64,000 nt of DNA from an uncultured Flavobacteriaceae bacterium (GCA_913045325.1 CAJWPZ010000003.1:1-64000); one strand, 5' to 3'; counted from the first letter of the stretch, positions 35,552 to 46,251 are shown. Numbers and translations: made by a program. The notes: a model not told the origin generated them from the letters alone.

Positions 35552-36313
35552 ATGATTACAGTTGTTATTTTAGGTTTTGGTAATGTTGGATCTCATTTAT
35601 TTAAAGTATTTGAGAACACCCCTGGTACTAGGGTACTACAAGTCTATACACGTAGTATGTCCAAAGAAACAACTCACAACAAGAGGTTTGTATCCAATAT
35701 ACTCGACATTACGCCCTTGGCAGATGTATATATCGCCGCAGTACCTGATGATACGATACATCACATCACATCACAACTTGATTTTACAAATAAATTGGTA
35801 GTACATACCTCTGGAGGGGCTGCTTTGGAACATTGTAGCAACAATAATAGAAAAGGAGTGTTTTACCCCTTGCAAACATTTTCAAAAAACAAAGCGGTTG
35901 ATTTTAAAAACATCCCTATTTGTGTGGAGGCAGACAATAAGGAGGATCTCTCTTTATTAACAAATTTAGGAGCACTAATCTCACAAAAGGTATGCACTAT
36001 CTCATCTTCTGAGCGTTCAAAATTGCATGTTGCCGCCGTATTTGTAAATAATTTTGTCAATGAATTATATCATATTTCAGAGGATATTTTAACAATACAA
36101 CAATTAGACTTTAACCTACTGGCACCTTTAATAAAAGAAACGGCTAATAAAATAGAATACCTTACTCCTGCCCTAGCCCAAACTGGACCGGCCAAAAGAG
36201 GAGATAAAAAAACGATTCGAACACATCAACAGCTTCTTACAACACAACAAAAAGAAGTGTATCAGCTACTTACAAGTAGTATTCAAAAAAGAAATATATC
36301 ACAAGATGAGTAA
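35552..36313 (+). CDS. Rossmann-fold / DUF2520 oxidoreductase-like protein
   Basis: A protein of about 253 residues with an N-terminal NAD(P)-binding Rossmann fold (VILGFGNVGSHLFKVFEN) and a C-terminal DUF2520 helical domain containing GPAKRGDKKTI. It resembles ketopantoate or F420-dependent reductases in fold; no substrate is established. The frame is open from TTG 35537, but a TATTTTTA box at 35540-35547 covers that position, so ATG 35552 is the real start. It overlaps the next gene (36306) by 8 bp, so the two are translationally coupled with the KdsC-like phosphatase. Confidence 0.85.
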   Translation: MITVVILGFGNVGSHLFKVFENTPGTRVLQVYTRSMSKETTHNKRFVSNILDITPLADVYIAAVPDDTIHHITSQLDFTNKLVVHTSGGAALEHCSNNNRKGVFYPLQTFSKNKAVDFKNIPICVEADNKEDLSLLTNLGALISQKVCTISSSERSKLHVAAVFVNNFVNELYHISEDILTIQQLDFNLLAPLIKETANKIEYLTPALAQTGPAKRGDKKTIRTHQQLLTTQQKEVYQLLTSSIQKRNISQDE

Positions 36314-36839
36314 AAGCTATAAAGAATATTTGCATCAAATCACCACCTTCGTTTTTGACGTAGATGGCGTGCTAACAGACGGTACAATTACAATAACCAC
36401 AGATGGGGAGATGCACAGAAGCATGCATACCAAAGACGGCTTTGCCCTAAAAGAGGCATTGCTACAAGGCTTTAATATGTGTATCATATCTGGTGGCACC
36501 AATGAAGGGGTTCGTAAACGCCTTGCAGGATTAGGCATAAGTGATATACATCTGGGTACACACAACAAATCAGAAACACTTGAAAAGTATCTTCAACAGA
36601 ATAACATCACACCTGGGCAAGTACTATATATGGGTGATGACCTCCCAGATTACAAGGTTATGCAGCAAGTTATTATGCCATGCTGCCCCCAGGATGCGGT
36701 TCCAGAAATCAAAGGACTGAGCAAGTATGTTTCTCACCTAAAAGGAGGTGAAGGCTGCGTGCGTGATGTAATTGAGCAAGTACTAAAAGTGCAAGGAAAA
36801 TGGAATTATAGCACAACCATAAGTGCGAAGTATGACTAA
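36306..36839 (+). CDS. KdsC-like HAD phosphatase (3-deoxy-D-manno-octulosonate 8-phosphate phosphatase)
   Basis: A 177-residue HAD phosphatase of the KdsC type, which removes phosphate from KDO-8-phosphate in lipopolysaccharide core synthesis. Motif I is FVFDVDGVLTDG (Asp nucleophile and proton donor), motif II is CIISGG, the lysine segment follows, and motif III is GDDLPDYKVM. Members are small and cap-less, as here. The gene overlaps the DUF2520 gene by 8 bp. Other KDO genes are not in the window, so the exact sugar phosphate is inferred. The start at ATG 36306 fits the family N-terminus. Confidence 0.85.
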   Translation: MSKSYKEYLHQITTFVFDVDGVLTDGTITITTDGEMHRSMHTKDGFALKEALLQGFNMCIISGGTNEGVRKRLAGLGISDIHLGTHNKSETLEKYLQQNNITPGQVLYMGDDLPDYKVMQQVIMPCCPQDAVPEIKGLSKYVSHLKGGEGCVRDVIEQVLKVQGKWNYSTTISAKYD

Positions 36840-36916
36840 TACTTAGCCAATTATTACCCTAAGCCAAAGTAAAAATAATATACAAATTAGTACATTTACA
36901 CTTTATAAAGCATCTT

Positions 36917-37735
36917 ATGTCTACAGCAAAAAAACAATACAAAAGAATCACTACCAAAACTTTGGTAGATATGAAAAATCGCGGAGAGAAGATCTCTATG
37001 CTAACAGCCTATGATTACACCATGGCAAAAATTGTTGATGGAGCGGGCATAGACGTAATACTAGTTGGTGACTCTGCCTCTAATGTTATGGCTGGACACG
37101 AAACTACACTCCCTATTACACTAGATCAAATGATTTATCATGCAACTTCTGTAATACGAGCAGTAGAACGTAGTTTGGTGGTGGTAGATATTCCATTTGG
37201 AAGCTATCAAAGTGATCCAAAAGAAGCCTTACGTTCTGCCATACGTATAATGAAAGAAAGTGGAGGCCATGCTGTAAAGGTTGAGGGTGGTAAAGAAATT
37301 AAAGAATCTGTAAAAAGAATATTAAATGCGGGTATCCCAGTTATGGGCCACCTAGGGCTTACACCACAGTCTATCTATAAATTTGGAACCTATACTGTTA
37401 GGGCCAAGGAAGATGCTGAAGCTGAAACTTTAAAACAAGATGCCCTACTTTTAGAGAAAGCAGGATGTTTTGCTATTGTTCTTGAAAAAGTTCCTGCCAA
37501 GCTAGCGCAAGAAGTTGCACAAAGCCTTACCATACCAGTAATTGGGATTGGAGCAGGTAATGCCATAGATGGTCAAGTACTGGTAACACATGACATGCTA
37601 GGGATGACACATGAGTTTAACCCAAGATTTCTAAGAAGATACCTAGATATGTACCAAGGAATGACTACTGCTTTTAAAAATTACAGTGCAGATGTAAAAA
37701 GCGGTGATTTCCCTAACGAAACAGAACAGTACTAA
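36917..37735 (+). CDS. panB: 3-methyl-2-oxobutanoate hydroxymethyltransferase
   Basis: PanB makes ketopantoate from alpha-ketoisovalerate and methylene-tetrahydrofolate, the first committed step to pantothenate and coenzyme A. The 272-residue protein is full length. Signatures include [35 protein letters not shown] (metal-binding Asp), [24 protein letters not shown], and [21 protein letters not shown] near-consensus -7 box (TACATTTA) lies at 36891-36898. The downstream pseudouridine synthase may share its transcript, since its frame starts inside panB. panC and panD are not in the window. Confidence 0.97.
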   Translation: MSTAKKQYKRITTKTLVDMKNRGEKISMLTAYDYTMAKIVDGAGIDVILVGDSASNVMAGHETTLPITLDQMIYHATSVIRAVERSLVVVDIPFGSYQSDPKEALRSAIRIMKESGGHAVKVEGGKEIKESVKRILNAGIPVMGHLGLTPQSIYKFGTYTVRAKEDAEAETLKQDALLLEKAGCFAIVLEKVPAKLAQEVAQSLTIPVIGIGAGNAIDGQVLVTHDMLGMTHEFNPRFLRRYLDMYQGMTTAFKNYSADVKSGDFPNETEQY

Positions 37736-38483
37736 TACCTTTTGTATTTCGGAAAAACAACACACTCATACCAAAACAAAGAAAAAAACGACACATAGCA
37801 CCCCTGAGAACCTTCAAGTGTTGTTTGAAGACAATCATATCATTGTTGTAAACAAGCGCCCTGGAGACATTGTACAGGGAGATAAAACTGGAGACACGCC
37901 CCTTTCTGAGATTACCAAAGCCTATCTTGCCAAAAAGTACAATAAACCTGGTGCGGTGTATCTTGGCGTTGTCCATAGACTTGATAGACCTACAAGCGGT
38001 GTGATTGTCTTTGCCAGGACATCAAAGGCATTACCTAGGCTAAACAAATCTTTTGCAGAGCGAGAAACAAAAAAAACATATTGGGCGGTAGTTAAAAATC
38101 CACCACCCAAAGATAGTGACACCCTTACCCACTATCTAAAAAGAAATCCAAAGCAAAATAAAAGCTACGCGAACACCAAAGAAGTTCCAGAAAGTAAAAA
38201 AGCCATACTCCATTATCACGTCTTAAAGAAAATGCAACGTTATGTTGCTTTAGAAATACGTCTAGAAACTGGAAGACACCATCAAATTAGAGCACAACTG
38301 GCAAGCATTAATTGTCCAATAAAAGGGGACTTAAAATACGGTTTTGACAGATCCAACAAAGATGGTAGTATCCACTTACATGCTAGAAAACTCTCTTTCA
38401 TACACCCTGTGAAAAAGCAGGAAATAACAATTACAGCGCCCCTGCCACAAGATATTTTGTGGGAAAACTGCATTACAAAATAA
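37704..38483 (+). CDS. RluA-family RNA pseudouridine synthase
   Basis: A pseudouridine synthase of the RluA/RluC/RluD group, which isomerises specific uridines in rRNA or tRNA. The catalytic Asp is in [10 protein letters not shown] (the HRLD motif). Upstream is the family strand [20 protein letters not shown], and downstream are TKKTYWAVV and [11 protein letters not shown]. There is no S4 domain. The N-terminus is uncertain: GTG 37704 overlaps panB by 32 bp and yields a non-conserved, Lys/Thr-rich stretch of about 30 residues. The conserved fold begins near residue 36. A later alternative start is possible but no ATG is in frame there. Confidence 0.85.
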   Translation: MISLTKQNSTNTFCISEKQHTHTKTKKKTTHSTPENLQVLFEDNHIIVVNKRPGDIVQGDKTGDTPLSEITKAYLAKKYNKPGAVYLGVVHRLDRPTSGVIVFARTSKALPRLNKSFAERETKKTYWAVVKNPPPKDSDTLTHYLKRNPKQNKSYANTKEVPESKKAILHYHVLKKMQRYVALEIRLETGRHHQIRAQLASINCPIKGDLKYGFDRSNKDGSIHLHARKLSFIHPVKKQEITITAPLPQDILWENCITK

Positions 38484-38654
38484 CACAAACAAACACTTTA
38501 CTTAAAATAATATAAATACTTGAAAAACAATGTTTTGTGGTATTTTTTTAGATAAGACTAAATCTAGTAAATACTGATTTATCTCTTACAAACACATTAG
38601 ATAATCTAACAATTTTAATTATGTGTTACAGCACAAAAATATAAGCATATTAAT

Positions 38655-38688
38655 AAAAAAAAGGGAAGCCGTGCAGCTCCCCTTTTTT
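38655..38688. terminator. Bidirectional terminator between the RluA-like and M16 peptidase genes
   Basis: An A-run (38655-38662), GGG-A-AGC, a loop, GCT-C-CCC and a T-run (38683-38688) form a stem with one internal mismatch. It ends 27 bp before the M16 peptidase stop and can serve both convergent genes. Confidence 0.7.
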
Positions 38689-38714
38689 AAATTATAATTG
38701 TTTTTATAAAATAA

Positions 38715-41579
38715 CTATTGCTTTACATTTTCTAGCTTCACTTCCTCTCCTTGATTATCTAAAAGCAATACCTCATCAAATCCCATATCTCTAAATTGTG
38801 TGTATTGGCTTTGTGCATCACCCACAATTAGATAAGCCATTTTTGAAGTGTCAAGATATTTATTAGCAAGAGCCTTATGGGCATCTAAGGTCATGTTTCT
38901 AACAGTTGCCTCTTCTGTGGCAATATAATCTTGGTCAAGGCCATAAATACTCATCTCTTGCAACATTCCTAATAATGCAAATTGTGTTTCAAAACGACGT
39001 GCGTTAGACTTAATTAAAGCATTCTTGGTAAAATCTAGATCTTCTTGAGAGATTCCTTGCTTGTATTTGTTTATCTCATCCCTAAAAATAGTCACAGACT
39101 CTCCTGTGGTGTTTGTTCTTACACTAGAAGAAGCTCTAAAGGTTCCTGGAATCTTACTACCCCTGAAACCTGTTCGGGCTCCATAGGTGTATCCTTTTTC
39201 TTCTCTTAAAATTCTATTCACAACACCATTAAAAGCACCACCAAGGGCGTAGTTCATGACTTCTGCCGAATAGAAATCTTTATCACTTCTAGCTAAAGAT
39301 ATATTACCAATCTGAATTACAGATTGCTTTGATCCTGGAATATCTACAAAATACACAGAAGACTTATCTCTTGTATTTGCAATTGGGTAACTAGGTATGG
39401 TAACCTCTTTACTTGCCCAGTTTTTTTCTAAATTACGTAATCCAGCCATAGCTTTGTCTTTGTCTATCTGTCCTACAATATGGAATTTAGAGATAGATGG
39501 AGAAAAATTCTTGTCGTAAAAGGCCTGTACATCCTCCATACCAATTGCTGCAATAGAGGCAACCGTACCAGAGCTTGGGTAAGCAAAAATATGATCTTCA
39601 CCATACAGAAGCTTATTAAATACACGTGATGCAACTGCGTTTGGATTTGCAGAAGATCTCTTAACCCTGTTTATAGCAGCAGTTTTGATGCGCCCAAACT
39701 CTTCTACATCCCAGCGTGGTTGCGTTAATATTTCTTCTACTAAAGCCAGTGTAGCCTCGTAGTTACGCACCAAGGTGTTTACCTGTATCACTATAGACTC
39801 ACGTGTTGTATACATATTAACGTTGGCACCCAACATCTCAATTTCTTCTTGTAGTTCTTGAGGAGTTTTGGTTGCAGTACCCTCCATCATGATATCTGTA
39901 ATTAAACTAGCAACACCATTTTTATCCATAGCATCTAAAAGGTGTCCACCATCCATAACCAAACTAAAATTCACTGTAGGAATTTCATTTTGCTCGATAC
40001 CATACACCATCATACCATTTGAAAGCTCTTGTTTCCAATTCTGAGGAACGTTCAGAGCTGGAGAATCTCCTTGGGCTGGCTCTATAGAGCGGTCAAAGAC
40101 AGAAGGTGTCTTTGCTAGGGCTTCTGTAGTTTGCTCTGAAGTTTGTTTTTGAATGTTTTCAACTATTTTTTCTTCTACAACCTCTGCTTTTGTTGAGTTG
40201 TCTGCAATTAAATCCAACTTTCCTTTTGGCACAAAACTGGTCATTACAAAAGGCATGTCTTTAATGTAAGTGTTATAAACACGCATCACGTCTTCTTTTG
40301 TTACCTTTTGGATGTTTTCAATGTCTGTTTCAATAAAGCTTGGGCTTCCTGCAAATACATTATACCTAGCTAGCTGAAATGCTTTTCCTTGCACGCTGCT
40401 TATGCCGTTGTAAAAACCAGTCTCTAGACCTGCTTTTACGCGTGCAATATCTCTATCTGTTACACCATCTTTTTCAAACAAATCAAAAGCCTGATTAACA
40501 CCAGCTTCAACATCTTTTAAACTCTTACCATCATTTGCAGTTATAGAAACCCTAAAGACACCAGCCAACTCTGCTGAACCATTAAAAGAATAATAACTTG
40601 ACGATAGTCCTTTCTGTTTTTCTAACACCTTATATAGAGGCGCGTTTTTTCCTCGAGACATTAATTCAGCAAGAACATCAAGGGCATAGGCATCATCTGT
40701 ATACTGCTCAAGGGTAGGCCAAACCATGTTTAATTGGGCTGTGGTAGCAAAATTATCTTCATGGTACAACCTTTTTGATTGCTCTAAAGTGGTACGCATT
40801 GGTTTTAATTTTGGAACCTCTTGACCTGTTTTAACTTCCCCAAAATACTTTTCAATCATAGCTTTAGCCTGGTCTGTCTCAAAATCACCAACCAATACTA
40901 AAGTAGCATTGTTAGGACCGTAGAATTTTTCGTAAAACTCACGAACATCAGCTACAGTAGCACTCTGAAGGTCTACCAACTCACCAATAACTTGCCAATT
41001 GTAAGGATGCCCTTCTGGATATATAGCTTTGTCTATAACCCACCCAGTATGTCCGTAAGGATTGTTATCAACACGTTGACGCTTCTCGTTTTGAACCACT
41101 TCTTGCTGGTTTTCAAAAGCAGACTCGGTAACTGTATTTATGAACCAACCCATACGATCACTCTCAAGCCACATCATCATTTCCATGGCATTGTTTGGAA
41201 CCGTTTCATAGTATATGGTACCATCTTTCCAGGTACCTCCGTTTAGGGTTCCACCAGCATCTTGAATTTTCTTAAAGAATTGATCTTGTGGTACATTTTC
41301 TGATTCCTGAAATAACATATGCTCAAATAAGTGAGCAAAACCTGTACGTCCTGTCTTTTCTCGGTTAGAGCCCACGCCGTACTGAACCGCTAGAGATACT
41401 ATTGGATCACTTTTATCTTGGTGTAGAATAACATCTAAACCATTTTCTAGTTCGTATTTTTCAAAGGCAACAGATAGCTTAGCACTATCACTTGACATCG
41501 CACCATCTTTACAAGAGGTTGTAAAAACAAATGCTGCCAGTAACGCTAGCATTGATGCATTAAAGGTTATTTTTTTCAT
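38715..41579 (-). CDS. M16-family zinc metallopeptidase lipoprotein (duplicated pitrilysin domains)
   Basis: A 954-residue M16 (insulinase/pitrilysin) protein made of two M16 halves. The N-terminus is a lipoprotein signal with lipobox TTSC (Cys23), so it sits at a membrane in the periplasm. The inverted zinc motif HLFEH (His83, Glu86, His87) is in the first half, and the third glutamate is expected in the ESAFENQQEVVQNEKRQR segment. The second half (from about residue 520) lacks HxxEH, as is normal for the non-catalytic partner half. The gene is monocistronic between two hairpins. Periplasmic peptide clearance is inferred from the family. Confidence 0.92.
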   Translation of the reverse strand: MKKITFNASMLALLAAFVFTTSCKDGAMSSDSAKLSVAFEKYELENGLDVILHQDKSDPIVSLAVQYGVGSNREKTGRTGFAHLFEHMLFQESENVPQDQFFKKIQDAGGTLNGGTWKDGTIYYETVPNNAMEMMMWLESDRMGWFINTVTESAFENQQEVVQNEKRQRVDNNPYGHTGWVIDKAIYPEGHPYNWQVIGELVDLQSATVADVREFYEKFYGPNNATLVLVGDFETDQAKAMIEKYFGEVKTGQEVPKLKPMRTTLEQSKRLYHEDNFATTAQLNMVWPTLEQYTDDAYALDVLAELMSRGKNAPLYKVLEKQKGLSSSYYSFNGSAELAGVFRVSITANDGKSLKDVEAGVNQAFDLFEKDGVTDRDIARVKAGLETGFYNGISSVQGKAFQLARYNVFAGSPSFIETDIENIQKVTKEDVMRVYNTYIKDMPFVMTSFVPKGKLDLIADNSTKAEVVEEKIVENIQKQTSEQTTEALAKTPSVFDRSIEPAQGDSPALNVPQNWKQELSNGMMVYGIEQNEIPTVNFSLVMDGGHLLDAMDKNGVASLITDIMMEGTATKTPQELQEEIEMLGANVNMYTTRESIVIQVNTLVRNYEATLALVEEILTQPRWDVEEFGRIKTAAINRVKRSSANPNAVASRVFNKLLYGEDHIFAYPSSGTVASIAAIGMEDVQAFYDKNFSPSISKFHIVGQIDKDKAMAGLRNLEKNWASKEVTIPSYPIANTRDKSSVYFVDIPGSKQSVIQIGNISLARSDKDFYSAEVMNYALGGAFNGVVNRILREEKGYTYGARTGFRGSKIPGTFRASSSVRTNTTGESVTIFRDEINKYKQGISQEDLDFTKNALIKSNARRFETQFALLGMLQEMSIYGLDQDYIATEEATVRNMTLDAHKALANKYLDTSKMAYLIVGDAQSQYTQFRDMGFDEVLLLDNQGEEVKLENVKQ

Positions 41580-41692
41580 TGTTTTGATTTTTTTTATTTG
41601 GAATATAAATGTAGTTTTTACAACCCTTTGAGATTCATAAATTAATGTTAAATGATTTATTTAGCATAAAAACAATACCTTAAGAATTGTTC

Positions 41693-41730
41693 TAAAAAAA
41701 AATAGGTGATGCATAACACATCACCTATTT
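41693..41730 (-). terminator. Intrinsic terminator of katG
   Basis: AATAGGTGATG (41701-41711) pairs perfectly with CATCACCTATT (41719-41729), and a T-run lies on the minus strand (the A-run at 41693-41702). It lies 27 bp past the katG stop. Confidence 0.85.
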
Positions 41731-41756
41731 TGATTATATATAGTTTTAAAACAATG

Positions 41757-43946
41757 CTACACTACATCAAATCTATCAAGATTCATCACCTTAGTCCAAG
41801 CAGCAACAAAATCTGTAACAAATTTGTCTTTACCATCATCAGCTCCATACACCTCAGCAATTGCTCTAAGTTCTGTGTTAGATCCAAAAATTAGATCGGC
41901 TCTTGTTCCTATATATTTGATAACGCCTGTTTTTCTATCTGATCCTTCAAATAAGGTATCATCTTCAGAAGTTGCTTTCCAAGTATTGCTAAAATCTAAG
42001 ATATTTACCAAGAAATCATTGGAAAGTGTACCAACAGTATCTGTAAATACACCGTATTTCGAAGCGTCATAATTGGTTCCTAAAGCTCTCATACCAGCAA
42101 CTAAAACAGTCATTTCTGGAATACTAAGTGTTAATAATTGGGCTCTATCAATCAATAATTCTTCTGCTGCTAGGTTTAAATCTTTTTTAATAAAATTTCT
42201 AAATCCGTCTGCTTTCGGTTCTAAATAACCAAAAGAAGCAACATCCGTTTGTTCTTGAGAAGCATCTGCTCTTCCACTTGTAAAAGGAACAGAAATAACA
42301 TGTCCTGCTTTTTTAGCAGCCTGCTCTACAGCAACACAACCACCCAAAACTATAAGATCTGCAATAGAAACACTTCCGTTAAAATTAGCTTTAATTGCTT
42401 CATAGCTAGCCAAAACAGTTGCTAATTTCTTGGGAGAATTCACTTCCCAATTTTTTTGAGGCTCCAAACGGATTCGAGCTCCATTTGCACCACCTCTCAT
42501 ATCTGATCCTCTAAAGGTTGAGGCAGAAGCCCAAGCCGTAGAAGTTAATTGCGATATAGTAAGGTCTGAGGCTAATATCAGGTTTTTTAAGGTGGTTACA
42601 TCTGTTTCAGATAATGACTGCCCTGCTGGAATTGGATCTTGCCAAATTAGTTCTTCTTTTGGTATTTCTGGACCTAAATATCTAGAGAGTGGTCCCATAT
42701 CTCTGTGTGTTAATTTGTACCAAGCTCTTGCAAAAGCATCTTCAAAAGCTTTGTGGTCTTTATGAAAGCGTTTAGATATTGCTAAGTAAGCTGGATCCAT
42801 TTTTAAAGCAATATCAGCAGTAGTCATCATTAAATCTTGCGTATTGTTTGCATCACCAGCTTTGGGTGCTTTTTTCGCATTTGTAACTGCTGTTGGTTTC
42901 CACTGGTGAGCCCCTGCTGGACTCTTTGTAAGCTCCCAATCATAGTTTAATAAGACATCAAAATAATCATGATCCCAAACTGTTGGGTTTGGTGTCCAAG
43001 CTCCTTCTATACCACTTGTAATAGTATCGTCTAAAACTCCTGTACCAAAAGAGTTTTTCCAACCAGTACTCATTTGCTCTATAGGAGCCCCGTGTGGTGA
43101 TGGTCCAACATATGTATCTGGATCTGCGGCGCCATGGGCTTTACCAAAGGTATGGCCACCAGCAACAAGTGCTACCGTTTCTTGATCATTCATTGCCATA
43201 CGGCCAAAGGTTTCTCTAATGTCTTTTGCAGAGCCCATTGGATCTGGATCTCCATTGGGTCCTTCCGGATTTACATAAATCCAACCCATCATTACAGCAC
43301 CTAAAGGATCTTCTAATTCTCCTTCGGCATATCGTTCTTTATTTTCTCCCATAACGGTTTCAGAACCCCAGTAAATATCTTGTTCTGGTTCCCACACGTC
43401 TTCTCTTCCACCAGCAAAACCAAAGGTTTCAAATCCCATAGATCCCATTGCGCAGTTTCCTGCAAGAATCATTAAATCTGCCCAAGATAATTTGTTTCCA
43501 TACTTCTTTTTAATAGGCCACAATAACAAACGAGCTTTGTCTAAATTACCATTGTCTGGCCAACTATTTATTGGCGCAAAACGCTGCGTTCCAGAACCTG
43601 CTCCACCACGCCCGTCTCCAACTCTATAGGTACCAGCACTATGCCATGCCATACGAACCATAAATGGACCATAGTTTCCATAATCTGCAGGCCACCAATC
43701 TTGAGAATCTGTCATGGCATTAATAACATCTTGTTTTAAACTAGCATAATCTATGGAGTTAAACGCATCTGCATAATTAAAATCTGTACCCATAGGGTTA
43801 GATTTTACCCCGTTTTGACGTAGAATATTTAATTTTAGTTCATTGGGCCAAAAATCTCGCACAGAAGTTCCCTTACCTGCTGTTTGTTTTTGAGTGCCTC
43901 CCATAAATGGGCATTGGCTAATATCGCCGTCTTTGTGATTATCCAT
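41757..43946 (-). CDS. katG: Catalase-peroxidase
   Basis: KatG destroys hydrogen peroxide by catalase and peroxidase activities with one haem per subunit. At 729 residues it is full length with the usual duplicated halves. Distal-site residues Arg98, Trp101 and His102 are in [11 protein letters not shown]. Tyr224 is in [12 protein letters not shown], and Met250 is in FGRMAMND; with Trp101 they form the Met-Tyr-Trp cofactor. Proximal His265 is in [12 protein letters not shown]. There is no signal peptide, so it is cytoplasmic. A palindrome lies just upstream of the start. The gene has its own terminator. Confidence 0.98.
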   Translation of the reverse strand: MDNHKDGDISQCPFMGGTQKQTAGKGTSVRDFWPNELKLNILRQNGVKSNPMGTDFNYADAFNSIDYASLKQDVINAMTDSQDWWPADYGNYGPFMVRMAWHSAGTYRVGDGRGGAGSGTQRFAPINSWPDNGNLDKARLLLWPIKKKYGNKLSWADLMILAGNCAMGSMGFETFGFAGGREDVWEPEQDIYWGSETVMGENKERYAEGELEDPLGAVMMGWIYVNPEGPNGDPDPMGSAKDIRETFGRMAMNDQETVALVAGGHTFGKAHGAADPDTYVGPSPHGAPIEQMSTGWKNSFGTGVLDDTITSGIEGAWTPNPTVWDHDYFDVLLNYDWELTKSPAGAHQWKPTAVTNAKKAPKAGDANNTQDLMMTTADIALKMDPAYLAISKRFHKDHKAFEDAFARAWYKLTHRDMGPLSRYLGPEIPKEELIWQDPIPAGQSLSETDVTTLKNLILASDLTISQLTSTAWASASTFRGSDMRGGANGARIRLEPQKNWEVNSPKKLATVLASYEAIKANFNGSVSIADLIVLGGCVAVEQAAKKAGHVISVPFTSGRADASQEQTDVASFGYLEPKADGFRNFIKKDLNLAAEELLIDRAQLLTLSIPEMTVLVAGMRALGTNYDASKYGVFTDTVGTLSNDFLVNILDFSNTWKATSEDDTLFEGSDRKTGVIKYIGTRADLIFGSNTELRAIAEVYGADDGKDKFVTDFVAAWTKVMNLDRFDVV

Positions 43947-43961
43947 TGGTGTGTATTTTTG

Positions 43962-43975
43962 TATAACTTGTTATA
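43962..43975. promoter_or_regulatory. Palindrome upstream of katG
   Basis: TATAAC-TT-GTTATA, a perfect inverted repeat with 6-bp arms, lies 15 bp before the katG ATG. It is in the right place for a peroxide-responsive regulator, but it matches no specific consensus closely. Confidence 0.35.
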
Positions 43976-44156
43976 TTTCTAAATTTACTGATAATGCAGC
44001 GCAACTGTATGTGTTTACCATTTAATAAAGTAACAATGGTATCAGTAAAATCTATACCATACATATTAGCTATCAGTAAGTTAACTAGATACTTGCAAGA
44101 CTCCCTAGAGGTATACCCAAATAATTATATTTTTAAAATAAACAAAAGACATTGGC

Positions 44157-44164
44157 TATCTTTG
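44157..44164 (+). promoter_or_regulatory. -7 box of the maf-like gene
   Basis: TATCTTTG matches TAnnTTTG. It overlaps codons of the longest frame (from TTG 44152), so translation must start later, at ATG 44188. Confidence 0.6.
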
Positions 44165-44187
44165 GAAAGAATACAAACCCTACTGCA

Positions 44188-44778
44188 ATGCTAAAAAAAA
44201 ACCTTGCTAATTTTGATATTATATTAGCCTCTGGATCGCCAAGAAGGCATCATTTTTTTAAAGAATTAGACATAGATTTCAAAATAGATGTTCGGGAAAT
44301 CAAAGAGGTATTTCCGCCGCACCTAAAAGCACAAGAAATTACAAATTACTTAGCGCAGTTAAAAGCTAGTGCCTTTAAAGATATTAAAGAGAGTCAAATT
44401 ATAATTACCAGCGATACAATTGTATGGAAAGACAATCGCGCTATTGGTAAACCAAAGGATAGGCAAGATGCAGTGAAAATGCTCCAAGATTTAAGTGGTG
44501 ATACTCATAGAGTATTTACCTCTGTATGTTTTTCTACAATAAACAGTCAAAAAACTGTTTATGATTGCACAAAGGTGCAGTTTAAAGAACTTACAAATGA
44601 TGAGATAGAATATTACCTAGAAACATGTAAACCCTACGATAAGGCCGGTAGCTACGGCATACAAGAATGGCTCGGTTATGTCGGGATTGAGAAAATTGAA
44701 GGATGCTTTTTTAATGTTATGGGGCTTCCAACAAGATTAGTTTATAACACCTTGTTAGAAATAGCAACCTCAAAATAG
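44188..44778 (+). CDS. Maf-like nucleotide pyrophosphatase
   Basis: A Maf/HAM1-type house-cleaning pyrophosphatase that hydrolyses non-canonical or specific NTPs to NMPs. The start is ATG 44188, which gives about 196 residues and places the conserved ILASGSPRRHHF at residues 12-23. Other family features are SDTIVWKDNRAIGKPKD, GDTHRVFTSVCF, and KPYDKAGSYGIQEW, typical of the dTTP/UTP-preferring group. It stands alone between katG and the fasciclin-domain gene. Confidence 0.92.
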   Translation: MLKKNLANFDIILASGSPRRHHFFKELDIDFKIDVREIKEVFPPHLKAQEITNYLAQLKASAFKDIKESQIIITSDTIVWKDNRAIGKPKDRQDAVKMLQDLSGDTHRVFTSVCFSTINSQKTVYDCTKVQFKELTNDEIEYYLETCKPYDKAGSYGIQEWLGYVGIEKIEGCFFNVMGLPTRLVYNTLLEIATSK

Positions 44779-44810
44779 TTTTGTTTTAAAAAAATTGGTA
44801 AGCCATCTTT

Positions 44811-45389
44811 TTATCGTGAGGTCTTTGTATCGAAAGCAAAACCTTCTACCATATGAAAAAAACCGTTTTTATGATAAAAATCTGTTTCTTTTATAAACGC
44901 TTCATTTCCATTACTATCTGATATGATTAAGGCACCTTCTTTTTTTGTTACCGCTAGTTTTTCACCCTCAAGTGTTATAAAATAGGCACTCCCACCAGAG
45001 GTAGAAATTGCCTTTTCTATGGCGTTTCTATCTACTCTACCAGGTATGGTATGAAATTTCACTAATTGTGCTATTGTTTGGTCATCTGCCAATAGCCTCT
45101 TACGGGCATCTTCTTCTAATTCCATAAAAGAGGTGTCGTTGGCAACAAAAACAGTCACCATTTCTTGACTCGATAGTTGACTGCTAAGAGATTCGTTTTC
45201 TAATACAGAGGCCATAATAGAGAAAGAAGTGCTTTGTGCTAAATTTTCTTGCAGGGTTTTATCTGAAGTAAAAACGATGCCTTGCCAATCTTTGGTAATA
45301 GAGGTGGTGCTTATGCTTTTATATTTTTGAGCATTTGCAACTGTAAACAAAGCTATAAATGCAATGCAAAGAATGTGTTTGAAATTCAT
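44811..45389 (-). CDS. Exported fasciclin (FAS1)-domain protein
   Basis: A 192-residue protein with a signal peptide (residues 1-20, cleavage near ANAQ) and a single FAS1 domain. Recognisable H1/H2-like stretches are VTVFVANDTSFMEL, KFHTIPGRVDRNAI and the final FFHMVEGFAF. FAS1 domains mediate extracellular adhesion in many organisms; the bacterial role here is not known. It has no sorting domain and would stay in the periplasm or be released. It converges on the maf gene and is followed upstream by a 93-bp spacer. Confidence 0.85.
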   Translation of the reverse strand: MNFKHILCIAFIALFTVANAQKYKSISTTSITKDWQGIVFTSDKTLQENLAQSTSFSIMASVLENESLSSQLSSQEMVTVFVANDTSFMELEEDARKRLLADDQTIAQLVKFHTIPGRVDRNAIEKAISTSGGSAYFITLEGEKLAVTKKEGALIISDSNGNEAFIKETDFYHKNGFFHMVEGFAFDTKTSR

Positions 45390-45530
45390 AGTATTTTTTT
45401 TTAAAGATAGGTATTACAAACTATGTTCTACAACGTGTAATTGAGAAGAATATTTAAAAAAGAGTTAAATAAATAAAAATGATTGTCTAATACACTATTA
45501 GGGAGTATTTTTAAAACAAAATTAAAATTT

Positions 45531-46247
45531 ATGTTTTCTAAAACAAATATCGAGACAGAATTACACAAAACAAGAGAAAAGTATACCTCTGAAAATGAAA
45601 TACTTAGAGACGTAAACGAACTATTGAAGCAAAATGAGAGTCAAAGAAATATAATAAAAAGAGAACTAAGCCAGGGGACAAAACTTAATGAAAACTTTTT
45701 TAATCTTAAAGAATTAGATTCCTCTAAGATTTTTCACATTTCAGATATTAAAAAACTATGTGTTAATTATAGGTTGCGTTTTTTGGATACTAAATATTTT
45801 AAAGCACCGTTCCCAGAAAAGGCAATCTCAAAAATAAGAGCTCTTGAAAAAGAACACAACACCACTTTAAAGGGTTTAAAAATTGTCGCTCCAGCTACAT
45901 TAATGAAACTAGAAAATGTAAACGACCCTTTGTTGTTTGCTCCAATTTCAGACGACTACTTTTACCTTATACACAAATGGGGAAATGATTTACATCCTTT
46001 TAGAAAAGCATTGGTATGGCCCTATAAAACCTTTGAGAATTTAATATTTACAATATTTATTATCAGCATTTTACTTACGGCTATTACCCCATTGCATTTA
46101 TTTTCTAGAGGCAATCCAGATCTAGAATATTTATTATTCTTTTTGTTTATGTTTAAGGGAGTTGCCGCAACTGTATTATTTTATGGTTTCGCCAAAGGAA
46201 AGAATTTTAACAACGCTATTTGGAGAAGCAAATACTACAATGCCTAA
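45531..46247 (+). CDS. Membrane protein with N-terminal coiled coil, unknown function
   Basis: A protein of about 238 residues. The N-terminal third is a charged, heptad-like coiled coil (TELHKTREKYTSENEILRDV). A globular middle region follows, with APATLMKLENVNDPLLFAPI. Two hydrophobic segments lie near the C-terminus, about residues 170-193 and 202-222. The open frame begins at TTG 45483, but ATG 45531 (MFSKTNIET) is the natural start. No family is recognised. The following DUF2007-like gene begins 4 bp after its stop, so the two may be co-transcribed. Confidence 0.6.
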   Translation: MFSKTNIETELHKTREKYTSENEILRDVNELLKQNESQRNIIKRELSQGTKLNENFFNLKELDSSKIFHISDIKKLCVNYRLRFLDTKYFKAPFPEKAISKIRALEKEHNTTLKGLKIVAPATLMKLENVNDPLLFAPISDDYFYLIHKWGNDLHPFRKALVWPYKTFENLIFTIFIISILLTAITPLHLFSRGNPDLEYLLFFLFMFKGVAATVLFYGFAKGKNFNNAIWRSKYYNA

Positions 46248-46251
46248 AAAC

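Noticed and set aside
41706..41894. Open frame across the katG terminator
   Set aside because: It spans the hairpin and the antisense end of katG and has a His/Ile/Ser-rich low-quality translation.
43994..44194. Open frame of 66 codons between katG and the maf-like gene
   Set aside because: Its C-terminal part runs over the TATCTTTG box and the maf start region. The composition (MQRNCMCLPFNKV at the start) does not look like a protein.
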